A DNA stretch of 64,000 nucleotides from Halobacteriales archaeon QH_7_66_36. GTDB taxonomy: Archaea > Halobacteriota > Halobacteria > Halobacteriales > Haloarculaceae. Where the stretch lies: positions 182,170 through 246,169 of the forward strand of contig PXQV01000015.1 in the NCBI GenBank assembly GCA_003021175.1. The letters are read 5' to 3'. Shown in pieces: positions 52,820 through 61,190 of this stretch. Both the position numbers and the translations under genes were made by a program. Under the pieces are notes generated by a model. It ran no database searches. It saw only the letters and a program-made list of their open reading frames with translations, and was not told the DNA's origin. Positions within the stretch are counted from its first letter, which is position 1; each line of letters begins with the position of its first letter.

Positions 52820-54808
52820 CTACCCGCTTCGCTGCTCCTTCTTCCGCTCGGCGCGGTGTTCGCTGATGAGTTCGTCGACCATCGACTCCGTCTGCTCCTG
52901 TTCGCGCTCGGCGGCCCGCTCCGCCCAGTCGTCGACGACGGCCTCGACGGCGGCCTCCTCCGCGACCGCGAGTTCGTCGATCTCGCGGACGGTCACGTCC
53001 TCGCTTGGTCCGTACGGCACGCCGTACTCGTGGAGTATCTCGCGGGCCTGCTCCGACAGCGTCCCGTCCTTCAACACGACGCGTGGGTCGACGGCAGCGA
53101 GTCGCTCTGCCGACGAACGGCCTGCGCCCGAGGCGTCCCGCAGTAAGATTACGTCGTCCTCGGCGAGTCCGAACGCGTCGTCGGCCGCCTCGATGGCGTT
53201 CGTCGTGAACTGCTCGATGGGTTTCACGGGGACGAGGTCGGTCCCGTCGGCCACGTCGGCGAAGTTGGAGTGGTCGAGCTTCCAGAGCCGCTTCAGCTCG
53301 TCGAGCTTCGCCTCCACCGCCTCCGTGCGCTCCTGCTGGTCGGCGAGTTCCGTCTCCAGTCGCTCGTTCTCGCGTCGGAGCCGGGTCACCTCGCGGCGCT
53401 CGCGGGCCTCGCGGCGCTCCTCGCGGCGGGCCGCGGAGAGTTCCGCCTCGTACTCCTCGATTTCCGTCTCCTTCTCGGCGACGGTGTCCTGCAGGTCCGA
53501 GACGTGGGCCTCCAGTCGGTCGACCCGCTCCTGCAGGCGGTTTATCTCCTTCTCCTCGGCGGTGAGTTCGCGCGCCTGATGTTCGACGCCGTCCTCGTCG
53601 TCGCTCTCCTCGACGACCATCCGGTCGAGGACGGCTTCGACCGACTCCTCCTCCGCGAGGACGGTCGCCGTCACCTCGCCGCGGTCGAACTGCGGCGGCA
53701 CCTTCCGGGCGATGCGCTCGAACTGGTCGGCGTGGGCGTCGAAGGCGTACAGCGCCGCCGCCAGCGCGTCCCGCTCGTGGTCGTTGTCGCACGTCGCGTC
53801 GCGGGTCCGGTGTTTCTTGCCGTCGACCGGGAGGTCCGTCGCCGGCTCCCACCCCGCCGCGTCGAACGACCGGCGGAACTTCTCGACCGTTTCGGGCATC
53901 GGCTCCACGTCGGCGGCGACGAGCAGCGGTCGCCCCCGCTCGATTATCCACTCGATGACGGCAGCCGAGTCGTCCGTCCGCGTCGAGTACACGTCGAGCG
54001 GGGTGCCGTCGAGGTCGACCAGCGCGACCGCCGTCGTCGTCCCGGGGTCGATGCCGACGAGCACGTGGTCGCGGCGCTTCGCCAGCGGCGAGAAGTCGAT
54101 GCCGTCGCGCCGCTCCCGTTCGATCTCGACCCGCACGTCGCCGTTCCGCGACGTCGAGACTGGGATGTCGGACGGACGTGCCTCGACGGTGAACAGCGCC
54201 TGCGAGTAGCCGCCGTACTTCTCGGTGACCTCCCGTTCGAAGTCGAGGCCGGCGTCGTTCAGTTGGGCTTCCACCTCGCGGGCGCGCTTGCGGACGTTGC
54301 CGTGGATGCGGCGCGTGTAGCGGTCCTCGCTCCAGCCGCCCTTTCCCGTCGAGCGCCCCCGAGACACCTTCACGCGTGTCGTGTCGGCGAAGGCGGAGAC
54401 GACTTGGCCGACGTTCGCCGCGGCGAGACGTGCGGCCGCCTCTGCCTCCTTCATCGGCTTCTTGCCGTAGGGGACGCCGTGGCGCTTTGCCACCCGCGAG
54501 AGCGGTTCGGGCTGTTCGGCTCCCGTCACCTGCACGAGTCGCGTCCCGTCCGGCAGGTCGCGGAGGAGCGCGACGAGCGCGTCCGTGTCCTCGGCGAGTT
54601 CGTACACGTTGTCCGTGGCGACCACGTCCGGCTCCTCGCGGTCGATCAGTCGGCGAAGCTTCCGGTGAGAGACCACGTTTCGGTCGACGTGCTCCCCGTC
54701 GAACGCGACCACGGCGTAGGAGGGAGCGTCGCCGCGGACATCGCCGCTCTGCACGTCGACGCCGAAGACGATCGCGTCGAGCGCGGTCGTCCGGGTGCTC
54801 ACGGCCAC
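52820..54808 (-). CDS. DUF460 protein with RNase H-like fold and coiled coil
   Basis: 662 residues. The N-terminus VFGVDVQSGDVRGDAPSYAV and the later LVGIDPGTTTAVALVDLDG give two actin/RNase H-like beginnings of the DUF460 family. A long coiled coil (about 400-510) precedes a C-terminal domain. The family is broadly conserved in archaea; the function is not established, though nuclease-fold relationship suggests nucleic acid work. Monocistronic, divergent from the methyltransferase gene. Confidence 0.88.
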   Translation of the reverse strand: MAVSTRTTALDAIVFGVDVQSGDVRGDAPSYAVVAFDGEHVDRNVVSHRKLRRLIDREEPDVVATDNVYELAEDTDALVALLRDLPDGTRLVQVTGAEQPEPLSRVAKRHGVPYGKKPMKEAEAAARLAAANVGQVVSAFADTTRVKVSRGRSTGKGGWSEDRYTRRIHGNVRKRAREVEAQLNDAGLDFEREVTEKYGGYSQALFTVEARPSDIPVSTSRNGDVRVEIERERRDGIDFSPLAKRRDHVLVGIDPGTTTAVALVDLDGTPLDVYSTRTDDSAAVIEWIIERGRPLLVAADVEPMPETVEKFRRSFDAAGWEPATDLPVDGKKHRTRDATCDNDHERDALAAALYAFDAHADQFERIARKVPPQFDRGEVTATVLAEEESVEAVLDRMVVEESDDEDGVEHQARELTAEEKEINRLQERVDRLEAHVSDLQDTVAEKETEIEEYEAELSAARREERREARERREVTRLRRENERLETELADQQERTEAVEAKLDELKRLWKLDHSNFADVADGTDLVPVKPIEQFTTNAIEAADDAFGLAEDDVILLRDASGAGRSSAERLAAVDPRVVLKDGTLSEQAREILHEYGVPYGPSEDVTVREIDELAVAEEAAVEAVVDDWAERAAEREQEQTESMVDELISEHRAERKKEQRSG

Positions 54809-54907
54809 TGATTGGTGGTTCCGGCAGATAAGTTCCCTGCCCGGCCCACTCGCGACGGACCCCCGCGAAACCGGGGAACTATGACTGCCCGCGCCCTACT
54901 GCGACCA

Positions 54908-55570
54908 ATGGGAATCCTCGAGAACAAGGCGCGGGCACGGCTGTTCTACAAGTACTTCTCGAACCTCTACGACACGGTGAACCCGTTCATCTGGAACGAG
55001 GAGATGCGCGACCAGGCGCTGGCGTGGTTCGACGTCGACGCCGGCGACCGCGTGCTCGACGTGGGCTGTGGGACGGGCTTCGCCACCGAGGGACTCCTCC
55101 AGCACACCGACGAGGTTCACGGTCTCGACCAGTCGGACGGCCAACTCTCGAAGGCGTTCGCGAAGTTCGGGAAGCAGGGCGACGTGCGTTTCTACCGCGG
55201 CGACGCCGAGCGACTCCCGTTCCAGACGAACAGCGTCGACGCGCTGTGGTCGTCGGGAAGCATCGAGTACTGGCCGAACCCGGTCGACGCGCTCGAAGAG
55301 TTCCGCCGCGTCACCCGGCCCGGCGGCACCGTCCTCGTCGTCGGTCCCGACTATCCGGACTCGACGCTGTTCCAGAAGCTCGCGGACGCCATCATGCTGT
55401 TTTACGACGAAGCGGAGGCCGACCGGATGTTCGCGGCCGCCGGCTTCGAGACGTTCGAACACCACATCCAGCAGCGCAAACCCGGCACTCCACGGGCCAT
55501 CACGACGGTCGCGACCGTTCCCGAGTCCGAGGAGACGGAGCCGGCGCGCGACCCGGTCACGAACCCTTAG
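54908..55570 (+). CDS. SAM methyltransferase, VTE3/MPBQ-like (quinone methylation)
   Basis: 220 residues from ATG 54908 (MGILENKARARLFYKYFSNLYD). SAM-binding motif VLDVGCGTGFATEG (about residue 48), then LDQSDGQLSKAF and GSIEYWPNPVDALEEFRRV, a pattern I recall from the plant 2-methyl-6-phytyl-benzoquinol methyltransferase VTE3 and its archaeal relatives. Here it probably methylates the ring of a menaquinone precursor. ATG 54908 puts the conserved FYKYFSNLYD right after the start; the frame is open upstream but unlikely coding. Convergent with the pilin-like gene, 4-bp overlap. Confidence 0.85.
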   Translation: MGILENKARARLFYKYFSNLYDTVNPFIWNEEMRDQALAWFDVDAGDRVLDVGCGTGFATEGLLQHTDEVHGLDQSDGQLSKAFAKFGKQGDVRFYRGDAERLPFQTNSVDALWSSGSIEYWPNPVDALEEFRRVTRPGGTVLVVGPDYPDSTLFQKLADAIMLFYDEAEADRMFAAAGFETFEHHIQQRKPGTPRAITTVATVPESEETEPARDPVTNP

Positions 55571-56043
55571 TCCCGGACGGTCGTCTCGGCGCGTGCGACC
55601 CGTCCGTTCTCGACGTGCAGGTCGACCGTGAGCCGCGCGCCCGGCGTCAGCGCGGGCGCGTTCGTCCCTGCGAGCCGGAGGCCCGCGCGCTCGCCGGCGG
55701 TCCACTCTCCGTCGCTCGCGGCGTTGAACGGCCCCGAGGGAGCGCCCCGATAGCCCCGCGCGCCGACGAACGGCACCGGTGGCTGATGTACCAACGGCTC
55801 ACCGTCCACTCGTATCTGCACCGTCAGCGCCGCCACGTCGAGCGCCGCGCCGCCACGGTGGTGTAGCGTCACGCGCCCGTCGGCCGTCGCCGTCACGTCG
55901 ATAGCGGCCGACGGCACCGGCTCTGGCGGCGCGAGCGGAAGCATCGCGGCCCCGACGGCGGCACTGGCGACGACCGTCACGGCGACCAGCGAGGCGACGC
56001 CAACCACCGGTGAGAGCCCACGGTCGGTTACGGTCGGTGACAC
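55567..56043 (-). CDS. Pilin-like protein with archaeal type IV N-terminal domain
   Basis: 158 residues. DRGLSPVVG-VASLVAVTVVAS is a class III signal sequence of archaeal pilins: hydrophilic start, cleavage region, then a hydrophobic helix with conserved pattern. The rest is a beta-rich exported domain with no recognised function. It may build a pilus or act as a single pseudopilin. Followed on the same strand (upstream) by the exported protein at 56069-57373. Confidence 0.7.
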   Translation of the reverse strand: MSPTVTDRGLSPVVGVASLVAVTVVASAAVGAAMLPLAPPEPVPSAAIDVTATADGRVTLHHRGGAALDVAALTVQIRVDGEPLVHQPPVPFVGARGYRGAPSGPFNAASDGEWTAGERAGLRLAGTNAPALTPGARLTVDLHVENGRVARAETTVRD

Positions 56044-56068
56044 GCGGTGCGTGGCCGCGCCTTCGTAG

Positions 56069-57373
56069 TTAAATGCTCGTCGTGGCGGTGACGTTCCCGT
56101 TCGGGGTAGACGCGGTGACGACGAAGGAGTCGCGGGGTCCGAGGGTCCACAGCGACTCGTTGCCGGTGCGGCCGACCCGGTCGCCGTTGAGCGTGACCCG
56201 CGCGTCGACCGGCGTTCCGGCCGTGGCGTTCACCACGCGGACGTTGAGCGGTCCGCCGGGATGCGTCGCGTGGAGTTCGAGACGGAGTCCATCGCCCGTG
56301 GTCGAGGCGACGAGCGGATGAGGTGTGGCCTCCACGTCCCTCCGCTGGATCTCGTAGAAGACCTCGCCCGTGCCGGCGTCGTAGAAGACGATGAGGTCGC
56401 TATCGCCGACCGTACCGTGCGGATGTTTGAACGCAATTCCGTAGACGCCGGCGCGCTGGTAGAACGGCTCGCTCGTCAACACGGTGTCCCTGCCGCCGTT
56501 GTTCGCCCAGGTCCACGGGTACAGCTCCGAGAGCCGCTGCTCGAACGTGTCGATGCTGATCGGACGGTCGCTGAACTGGTCGTCGAAGCCGCCGCCGTAG
56601 AACGACTCGCGCACGTAGCGCGTGGTGAACTCCCCTTCAACGAGCGTCGCGAGGACGACGCCGGTCTCCGAGGCCATCACGTGGACCCGGTCCGTCTGCC
56701 CGCTCGTGACGCTCGCGGCGAGGCGAGCCCGGACGGGCCCTTGGAGCGGGACGAGCCGCGCCTTGAGGCGAGCAATCGACGACTGCGAGACGGGCATGTC
56801 GGCGCCGCGGTCGAACGTGTACAGCTGGTCGACGGTCGTCTCCATCGCGTCGGCGGCCGCGTGGATGGCGACGAGTTCGCGCAGGAACGCCGTCTTCGAG
56901 AGGTCGCCGCGGTTGTACGCCGCGAGCGCGTCTGCCTGCCGGTGTTCGAGTTCGTCGAGTCGACCGTCGAGCCGGCGCGTCGTGTTCCGAATCACTGCCC
57001 GCTGAGCAGCGTCGGTTTCGGCGGCGGTGAACGTCTCGCGGAGGTGAATATTCGTGTAGCGGCCGTGGAGCCGGGCGGTCCGGACGCTGGTGGCGGCCGC
57101 CGGGTCTAACTCCACGACGGCGAACGCCTCGCTCTGAACCGAGTCCGCCGGGAGGTTGAGATACGCGGAGGTGTTCTCCACCTGTACGACCGGAGCCGAC
57201 GCCGCGGCCGGTCCGGGATTCTCGGCGGTGGCCGCTCGGTCGGGCGACGGTCGCTCGGCGATGACCGGGACGACCGCCACCGACGAGACGACGAGGAGGG
57301 CGACTCCGACGACGGCGAGCGACCTCCGGCGACCGGCGAGGAGGGCTCGGAGTGTGGGGAGGGGACCGGACAT
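56069..57373 (-). CDS. Membrane-anchored exported protein
   Basis: 434 residues. One hydrophobic helix near the N-terminus (about 18-40) then a large extracellular part with no further helix. A helical stretch around residues 115-215 (TAAETDAAQRAVIRNTTRRL, then DELEHRQADALAAYNRG) is followed by a beta-rich C-terminal domain with Asn/Thr-rich strands. No catalytic motif seen; a haloarchaea-specific family is likely. It ends 25 bp upstream of the pilin-like gene start, in the same direction, so co-expression is possible. Divergent from the membrane HTH protein at 57480. Confidence 0.6.
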   Translation of the reverse strand: MSGPLPTLRALLAGRRRSLAVVGVALLVVSSVAVVPVIAERPSPDRAATAENPGPAAASAPVVQVENTSAYLNLPADSVQSEAFAVVELDPAAATSVRTARLHGRYTNIHLRETFTAAETDAAQRAVIRNTTRRLDGRLDELEHRQADALAAYNRGDLSKTAFLRELVAIHAAADAMETTVDQLYTFDRGADMPVSQSSIARLKARLVPLQGPVRARLAASVTSGQTDRVHVMASETGVVLATLVEGEFTTRYVRESFYGGGFDDQFSDRPISIDTFEQRLSELYPWTWANNGGRDTVLTSEPFYQRAGVYGIAFKHPHGTVGDSDLIVFYDAGTGEVFYEIQRRDVEATPHPLVASTTGDGLRLELHATHPGGPLNVRVVNATAGTPVDARVTLNGDRVGRTGNESLWTLGPRDSFVVTASTPNGNVTATTSI

Positions 57374-57479
57374 ATCAGCAACTGTGACCGGCGGTTACAA
57401 AAAGCCCGCTCTCCGCGTTGGTTGGTCCGGTGGCCGACCGATGGAAAGCGTTTTGCTGACGGCCAGCACACGCGATGGT

Positions 57480-58571
57480 ATGCGGTTCTTGCCGGGACTC
57501 GCCCTCCTCTGTCTGCTCTGCGCCCTGGTGGTCGCCCCGGCCGGGGCCCTCGGGACTGCAGCACCCGGCACGGCGATCCAACAGGAGGAGCCGCTCGCCC
57601 CCGCCTCGACGACGCTCACGCTCCAACTGCGCGCCGACGGCGACGCCGAGTGGACCGTGAGCACGCGGTTCCGTCTCGACGACGAGAACGACGCGCGAGC
57701 GTTCGAACGGCTCGCGGCCAACTCGGGTGACTCGAACATCGCCTACGACGCCGAGACGTTCACTCGGGCGGCGGCGGCCGCCTCGAACGCCACCGGCAGG
57801 AACATGTCGATCACCGACGTTCGCTACAACGCGAGCAGGCAGACGGTCGACAACGTCACCTACGGCCGGCTCGCGCTCCAGTTCCGGTGGACGAACTTCG
57901 CGGAGCAGGCCGGCACGCAGCTCCGCATCGGCGACGCGTTCAACACGAGCGACGGCACGTGGCTGCCCGGGCTGGCGACCGGCCAGACGCTCGTGATCCG
58001 GCCGCCCGAGGGCTACGCGGTGCTCAACAGCCCGCCCGACATCGGCGTGGAGAACGGCGTCCTCCGGTGGGAGGGACCGCGCTCCTTCGAGCCACGGTAT
58101 CTGGGCCAGATCACGTACACCGGCAACACCCCGACCGCGACGCCGGACCAGTCGATTCCGCCCGGCCTGCTCAGTGGCGGCGCGGCGTTGGTCGTGGCCG
58201 TGGTGACCGCCGCGGTCGTGCTCTCGCGCCGACGCGGCCCGACCGAGGACGGTGCCGGCGGTGCGGACGACAGCGGGACCGGTGCCGGCGGCGCGGCGGC
58301 CGCGACCACAGACACCGACACCCAGCCCGTCACCGGTCCCTCGGACCCCGAACTGCTCTCCGACGAGGAGCGGATCGAGCGACTGCTCGAACGGAACGGC
58401 GGCCGGATGAAGCAGACGAACATCGTCGACGAGACGGGGTGGTCGAACGCGAAGGTGTCACAGCTCCTCTCGGATATGGCCGATGCGGACCGCGTCGACA
58501 AGCTCCGAATCGGCCGCGAGAACCTCATCTCGCTGCCCGACGAGGACGTGGCCGACCTCGACGACGAGTGA
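57480..58571 (+). CDS. Membrane-anchored winged-helix regulator with exported sensor domain
   Basis: 363 residues from ATG 57480 (MRFLPGLALLCLLCALVVA, signal peptide); an in-frame ATG 57441 is an alternative. An exported beta-rich domain (about 35-225) is followed by one membrane helix (about 229-250, LVVAVVTAAVVLSRRR), an acidic/Gly-rich linker and a C-terminal winged helix (about 295-345; NGGRMKQTNIVDETGWSNAK, then VSQLLSDM). This layout is a one-component transmembrane regulator. Targets unknown; the divergent exported gene upstream is an obvious candidate. Confidence 0.78.
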   Translation: MRFLPGLALLCLLCALVVAPAGALGTAAPGTAIQQEEPLAPASTTLTLQLRADGDAEWTVSTRFRLDDENDARAFERLAANSGDSNIAYDAETFTRAAAAASNATGRNMSITDVRYNASRQTVDNVTYGRLALQFRWTNFAEQAGTQLRIGDAFNTSDGTWLPGLATGQTLVIRPPEGYAVLNSPPDIGVENGVLRWEGPRSFEPRYLGQITYTGNTPTATPDQSIPPGLLSGGAALVVAVVTAAVVLSRRRGPTEDGAGGADDSGTGAGGAAAATTDTDTQPVTGPSDPELLSDEERIERLLERNGGRMKQTNIVDETGWSNAKVSQLLSDMADADRVDKLRIGRENLISLPDEDVADLDDE

Positions 58572-58653
58572 CGACGCGGTCGGGGCGTTCCGCCGTTCCC
58601 GCGATTGTTGCCATCGGAAACTCTTAACCGCCGAGCGCCGCCAAACGGAACCG

Positions 58654-59454
58654 ATGAGCACCAAGATACTTGTCACTGTAAAGGAGGTGGCGGAAGTCGA
58701 CGACGAGTTCGAGATCAGCGGGCTCGACATCGACGACCGGTATCTGGAGTACGACCTCAACGAGTGGGACGACTACGCCGTCGAGGAGGCTGTCCAGCTC
58801 TCCGAAGCCGGCGATGACGTGGAGGTCGTCACCGTCACCCTTGGCCCGGAGCGGAGCGAGGAGACGATCCGGATGGCGCTGGCGAAGGGTGCCGACCGCG
58901 CCGTCCGCGTCTGGGACGACGCGCTCGCCGACGCGGGGCTGCTCGACGCGACGACGAAGGCGGATCTGCTGGCTGCCGTCGTCGAGTCGGAGGAGCCAGA
59001 TCTGGTGCTCACGGGCGTGCAGGCTGCCGACGACTCTTTCGGCGCGACCGGCGTCGCGCTGGCCGAACGGGTCGGCTTCGAGTGGGCCGCCGTCGTCAAC
59101 GACCTCGACTACGACGCCGACGCGAACGTCTCCAGCGTCCGCCGCGAACTTGAGGGCGGCGTCGAGGAGCTGACCGACGTGGAGGGGCCAGCCGTGCTCA
59201 CGATCCAGACGGGGATCAACGAGCCGCGGTACGCCTCGCTGCGCGGCATCCGGCAGGCACAGCGGAAGCCGCTCGACGTGCACGCGCTCGACGATCTGGG
59301 CCTCGACGAGTCGGTCGTCGACTCGCCGGTCGATCTCACGTCGATGTACGAACCGGAGTCGGAGGGCGACGCCGTCGTCTGGGAGGGGTCGCCCGACGAG
59401 ACGGCCGACGAGCTGGCGACGTTCCTCCGCGAGCAGGGGGTGGTCGAGGGATGA
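58654..59454 (+). CDS. etfB: Electron transfer flavoprotein beta subunit
   Basis: 266 residues from ATG 58654 (MSTKILVTVKEVAEVDDEFE). Binds AMP and one flavin side; motifs DDYAVEEAVQLSEAGDDVEV and LVLTGVQAADDSFGATGVAL. Carries electrons from dehydrogenases to a membrane acceptor. Overlaps etfA by 4 bp. Confidence 0.94.
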   Translation: MSTKILVTVKEVAEVDDEFEISGLDIDDRYLEYDLNEWDDYAVEEAVQLSEAGDDVEVVTVTLGPERSEETIRMALAKGADRAVRVWDDALADAGLLDATTKADLLAAVVESEEPDLVLTGVQAADDSFGATGVALAERVGFEWAAVVNDLDYDADANVSSVRRELEGGVEELTDVEGPAVLTIQTGINEPRYASLRGIRQAQRKPLDVHALDDLGLDESVVDSPVDLTSMYEPESEGDAVVWEGSPDETADELATFLREQGVVEG

Positions 59455-60416
59455 CGGTCCTCGCGGTCACCGAACACCGCCGCGGCGAACTCCGAACCCC
59501 CTCCTTCGAGATCATCACTGCGGGACGTGACCTCGCCGACGCGCTCGACGCCGAACTCCACCTCGCGGTCATCGGCGGCGACGTGGACGGCTTCGCCGAC
59601 CGACTGAACCGCGACGGCGTCGACGCCGTCCACACCGTCGCCGAGGGCGAGGAGTTCAACCACGACGTGTACACGCAGGCCGTCACCGCGATGGCCGAGG
59701 CCCACGACCCGGACGCGCTCCTGATGCCGAACACGGTCAACGGCCTCGATTACGCGCCCGCCGTCGCCGGCGCGCTCGACCTGCCGCTCGTGACCGACGC
59801 CGTCGACTTCGACGCCGACGGCACGCTGGAGGTGACACGCGAGCAGTACGGCGGCAAGGTCGAGACGACCGTCGATGTCGAGGCGGACGCGTTCGCGCTC
59901 ACCATCCGCCCGGCCGAGTGGCCCGCCGCCGAGGGCACCGGCGACGCCGAGATCACGCCGTTCGACGTCGACATCGACGAGTCGGCGGTCGGCTCGACGG
60001 TAACGGGATTCGAGGAGGTCGGCTCCGGCGACGTGGACATCACGGAGGCGGACGTGCTCGTCTCCGTCGGTCGCGGCATCGACGAGGAGGAGAACCTCCC
60101 GCTCGTGGAGGCGCTCGCGGACGCGCTGGGCGCGACGCTCTCCTCGTCGCGACCCATCGTCGACAACGGCTGGCTCCCGAAGAACCGACAGGTCGGGCAG
60201 AGCGGGAAGGTCGTCACCCCCGACGTGTACATCGCCGTCGGCATCTCCGGTGCCGTCCAGCACGTCGCCGGCATGAAGGGGTCGGACACCATCATCGCCA
60301 TCAACACGGACCCCAACGCGCCCATCATGGACATCGCCGACTACGCCATCGTCGACGACCTGTTCGACGTGGTGCCGGAACTCATCGAGCAGTTCGGCGG
60401 ACAAGCCCCGAGCTGA
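59451..60416 (+). CDS. etfA: Electron transfer flavoprotein alpha subunit
   Basis: 321 residues. The FAD-binding C-terminal domain is well conserved: VSVGRGIDEEENL, SSSRPIVDNGWLPKNRQVGQ, PDVYIAVGISGAVQHVAGM and INTDPNAPIM. Forms the EtfAB heterodimer with etfB. Its last 11 codons are repeated, with synonymous changes only, 364 bp downstream (60745-60778). Confidence 0.95.
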   Translation: MTVLAVTEHRRGELRTPSFEIITAGRDLADALDAELHLAVIGGDVDGFADRLNRDGVDAVHTVAEGEEFNHDVYTQAVTAMAEAHDPDALLMPNTVNGLDYAPAVAGALDLPLVTDAVDFDADGTLEVTREQYGGKVETTVDVEADAFALTIRPAEWPAAEGTGDAEITPFDVDIDESAVGSTVTGFEEVGSGDVDITEADVLVSVGRGIDEEENLPLVEALADALGATLSSSRPIVDNGWLPKNRQVGQSGKVVTPDVYIAVGISGAVQHVAGMKGSDTIIAINTDPNAPIMDIADYAIVDDLFDVVPELIEQFGGQAPS

Positions 60417-60627
60417 ACGTATCCGGGCTTTCGTGATCTGCGTTTTTTGAGCGTCGTTTTGCTCGCAGCGACACTGGACTCATAGAGGCATCTCTGACGC
60501 TCTCGCTGATTCACTGGCTCGCTCGCTGGACCTGTTCCACCACCGCAGGACTGAGCGAGTGACACGAGCGAAGGAGTCGGCTGGGGAGGCGTGTGGCCGC
60601 GGTCGGCGGTGCGGTTCCGTTAGAATC

Positions 60628-60655
60628 GCGCTAGCAGAGCGTTACTGCGTCTCCA
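60628..60655. repeat. 28-bp direct repeat, copy 1
   Basis: GCGCTAGCAGAGCGTTACTG and eight further bases; differs from copy 2 at one base (position 12, G versus A). The copies start 65 bp apart. Confidence 0.8.
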
Positions 60656-60692
60656 ACTCTGTCTCCGGTCGCGCATCTGAATCAACCAGCCT

Positions 60693-60720
60693 GCGCTAGC
60701 AGAACGTTACTGCGTCTCCA
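60693..60720. repeat. 28-bp direct repeat, copy 2
   Basis: GCGCTAGCAGAACGTTACTG and eight further bases, ending CTCCA as in copy 1. It lies 24 bp before the etfA 3' remnant. Confidence 0.8.
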
Positions 60721-60744
60721 GCCCATCAGCGCGAGAACGGCGCG

Positions 60745-60778
60745 CTCATCGAGCAGTTCGGCGGACAGGCTCCAAGCT
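60745..60778 (+). pseudogene. etfA 3'-end remnant
   Basis: 31 of 34 bases match 60381-60414 of etfA. All three differences fall in third codon positions and are synonymous (Gln, Ala, Pro), so both code for LIEQFGGQAPS. The stop TGA is replaced by TAC. The match ends abruptly on the 5' side. Confidence 0.7.
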
Positions 60779-60798
60779 ACCCCCGCCTGCTCTCCCTT

Positions 60799-61104
60799 CT
60801 ACGCCGTCGCACGCTCGTCTCCGTCGAGTGCTACCATCAGCGCACGGATCGGAGGCACGAGGGCGGCCACGACGACGACGGCGAGAGCGACGACGGAGAG
60901 GCGTCCGGCGATGGTGAGCAGCAGATATCCGATCGCGGCCCCGACGATGACGGTCGGCGAGCGGGTGAGGAGTGTATTGCCGAACTGCTTGAGACGCGGG
61001 CGGTCGGTGCGGTAACCGGTGGAGTATCCACTCGCGCCGAGGAACACGTACGCTAATCCCACCCCCAGACCAGCGAGCACGAGCGTGAACCGGAACGAGT
61101 ACAC
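60799..61104 (-). CDS. Small membrane protein
   Basis: 101 residues with three hydrophobic segments (about 5-25, 48-64, 68-88) separated by a short charged loop (RTDRPRLKQFGN). No recognised family. High G/C third positions. Divergent from the isoprenyl diphosphate synthase gene with about 86 bp between starts. The C-terminus ends DGDERATA. Confidence 0.55.
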   Translation of the reverse strand: MYSFRFTLVLAGLGVGLAYVFLGASGYSTGYRTDRPRLKQFGNTLLTRSPTVIVGAAIGYLLLTIAGRLSVVALAVVVVAALVPPIRALMVALDGDERATA

Positions 61105-61190
61105 ACTCTTCGTGCAGGTGGCCGCCGTGTCAATCCGGCGGTTCCCCGCGTTTCGTCACCTACTTGCGCGCCGCTCCCCTTCGCCCGGTA

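Larger units (their letters stand above)
60417..60798. other. 382-bp intergenic region with repeats
   Basis: No credible gene. It contains two 28-bp direct repeats (60628-60655 and 60693-60720) and a copy of the 3' end of etfA (60745-60778). The remainder is GC-rich and unmarked. Probably debris of a duplication of the etf region. Confidence 0.7.
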
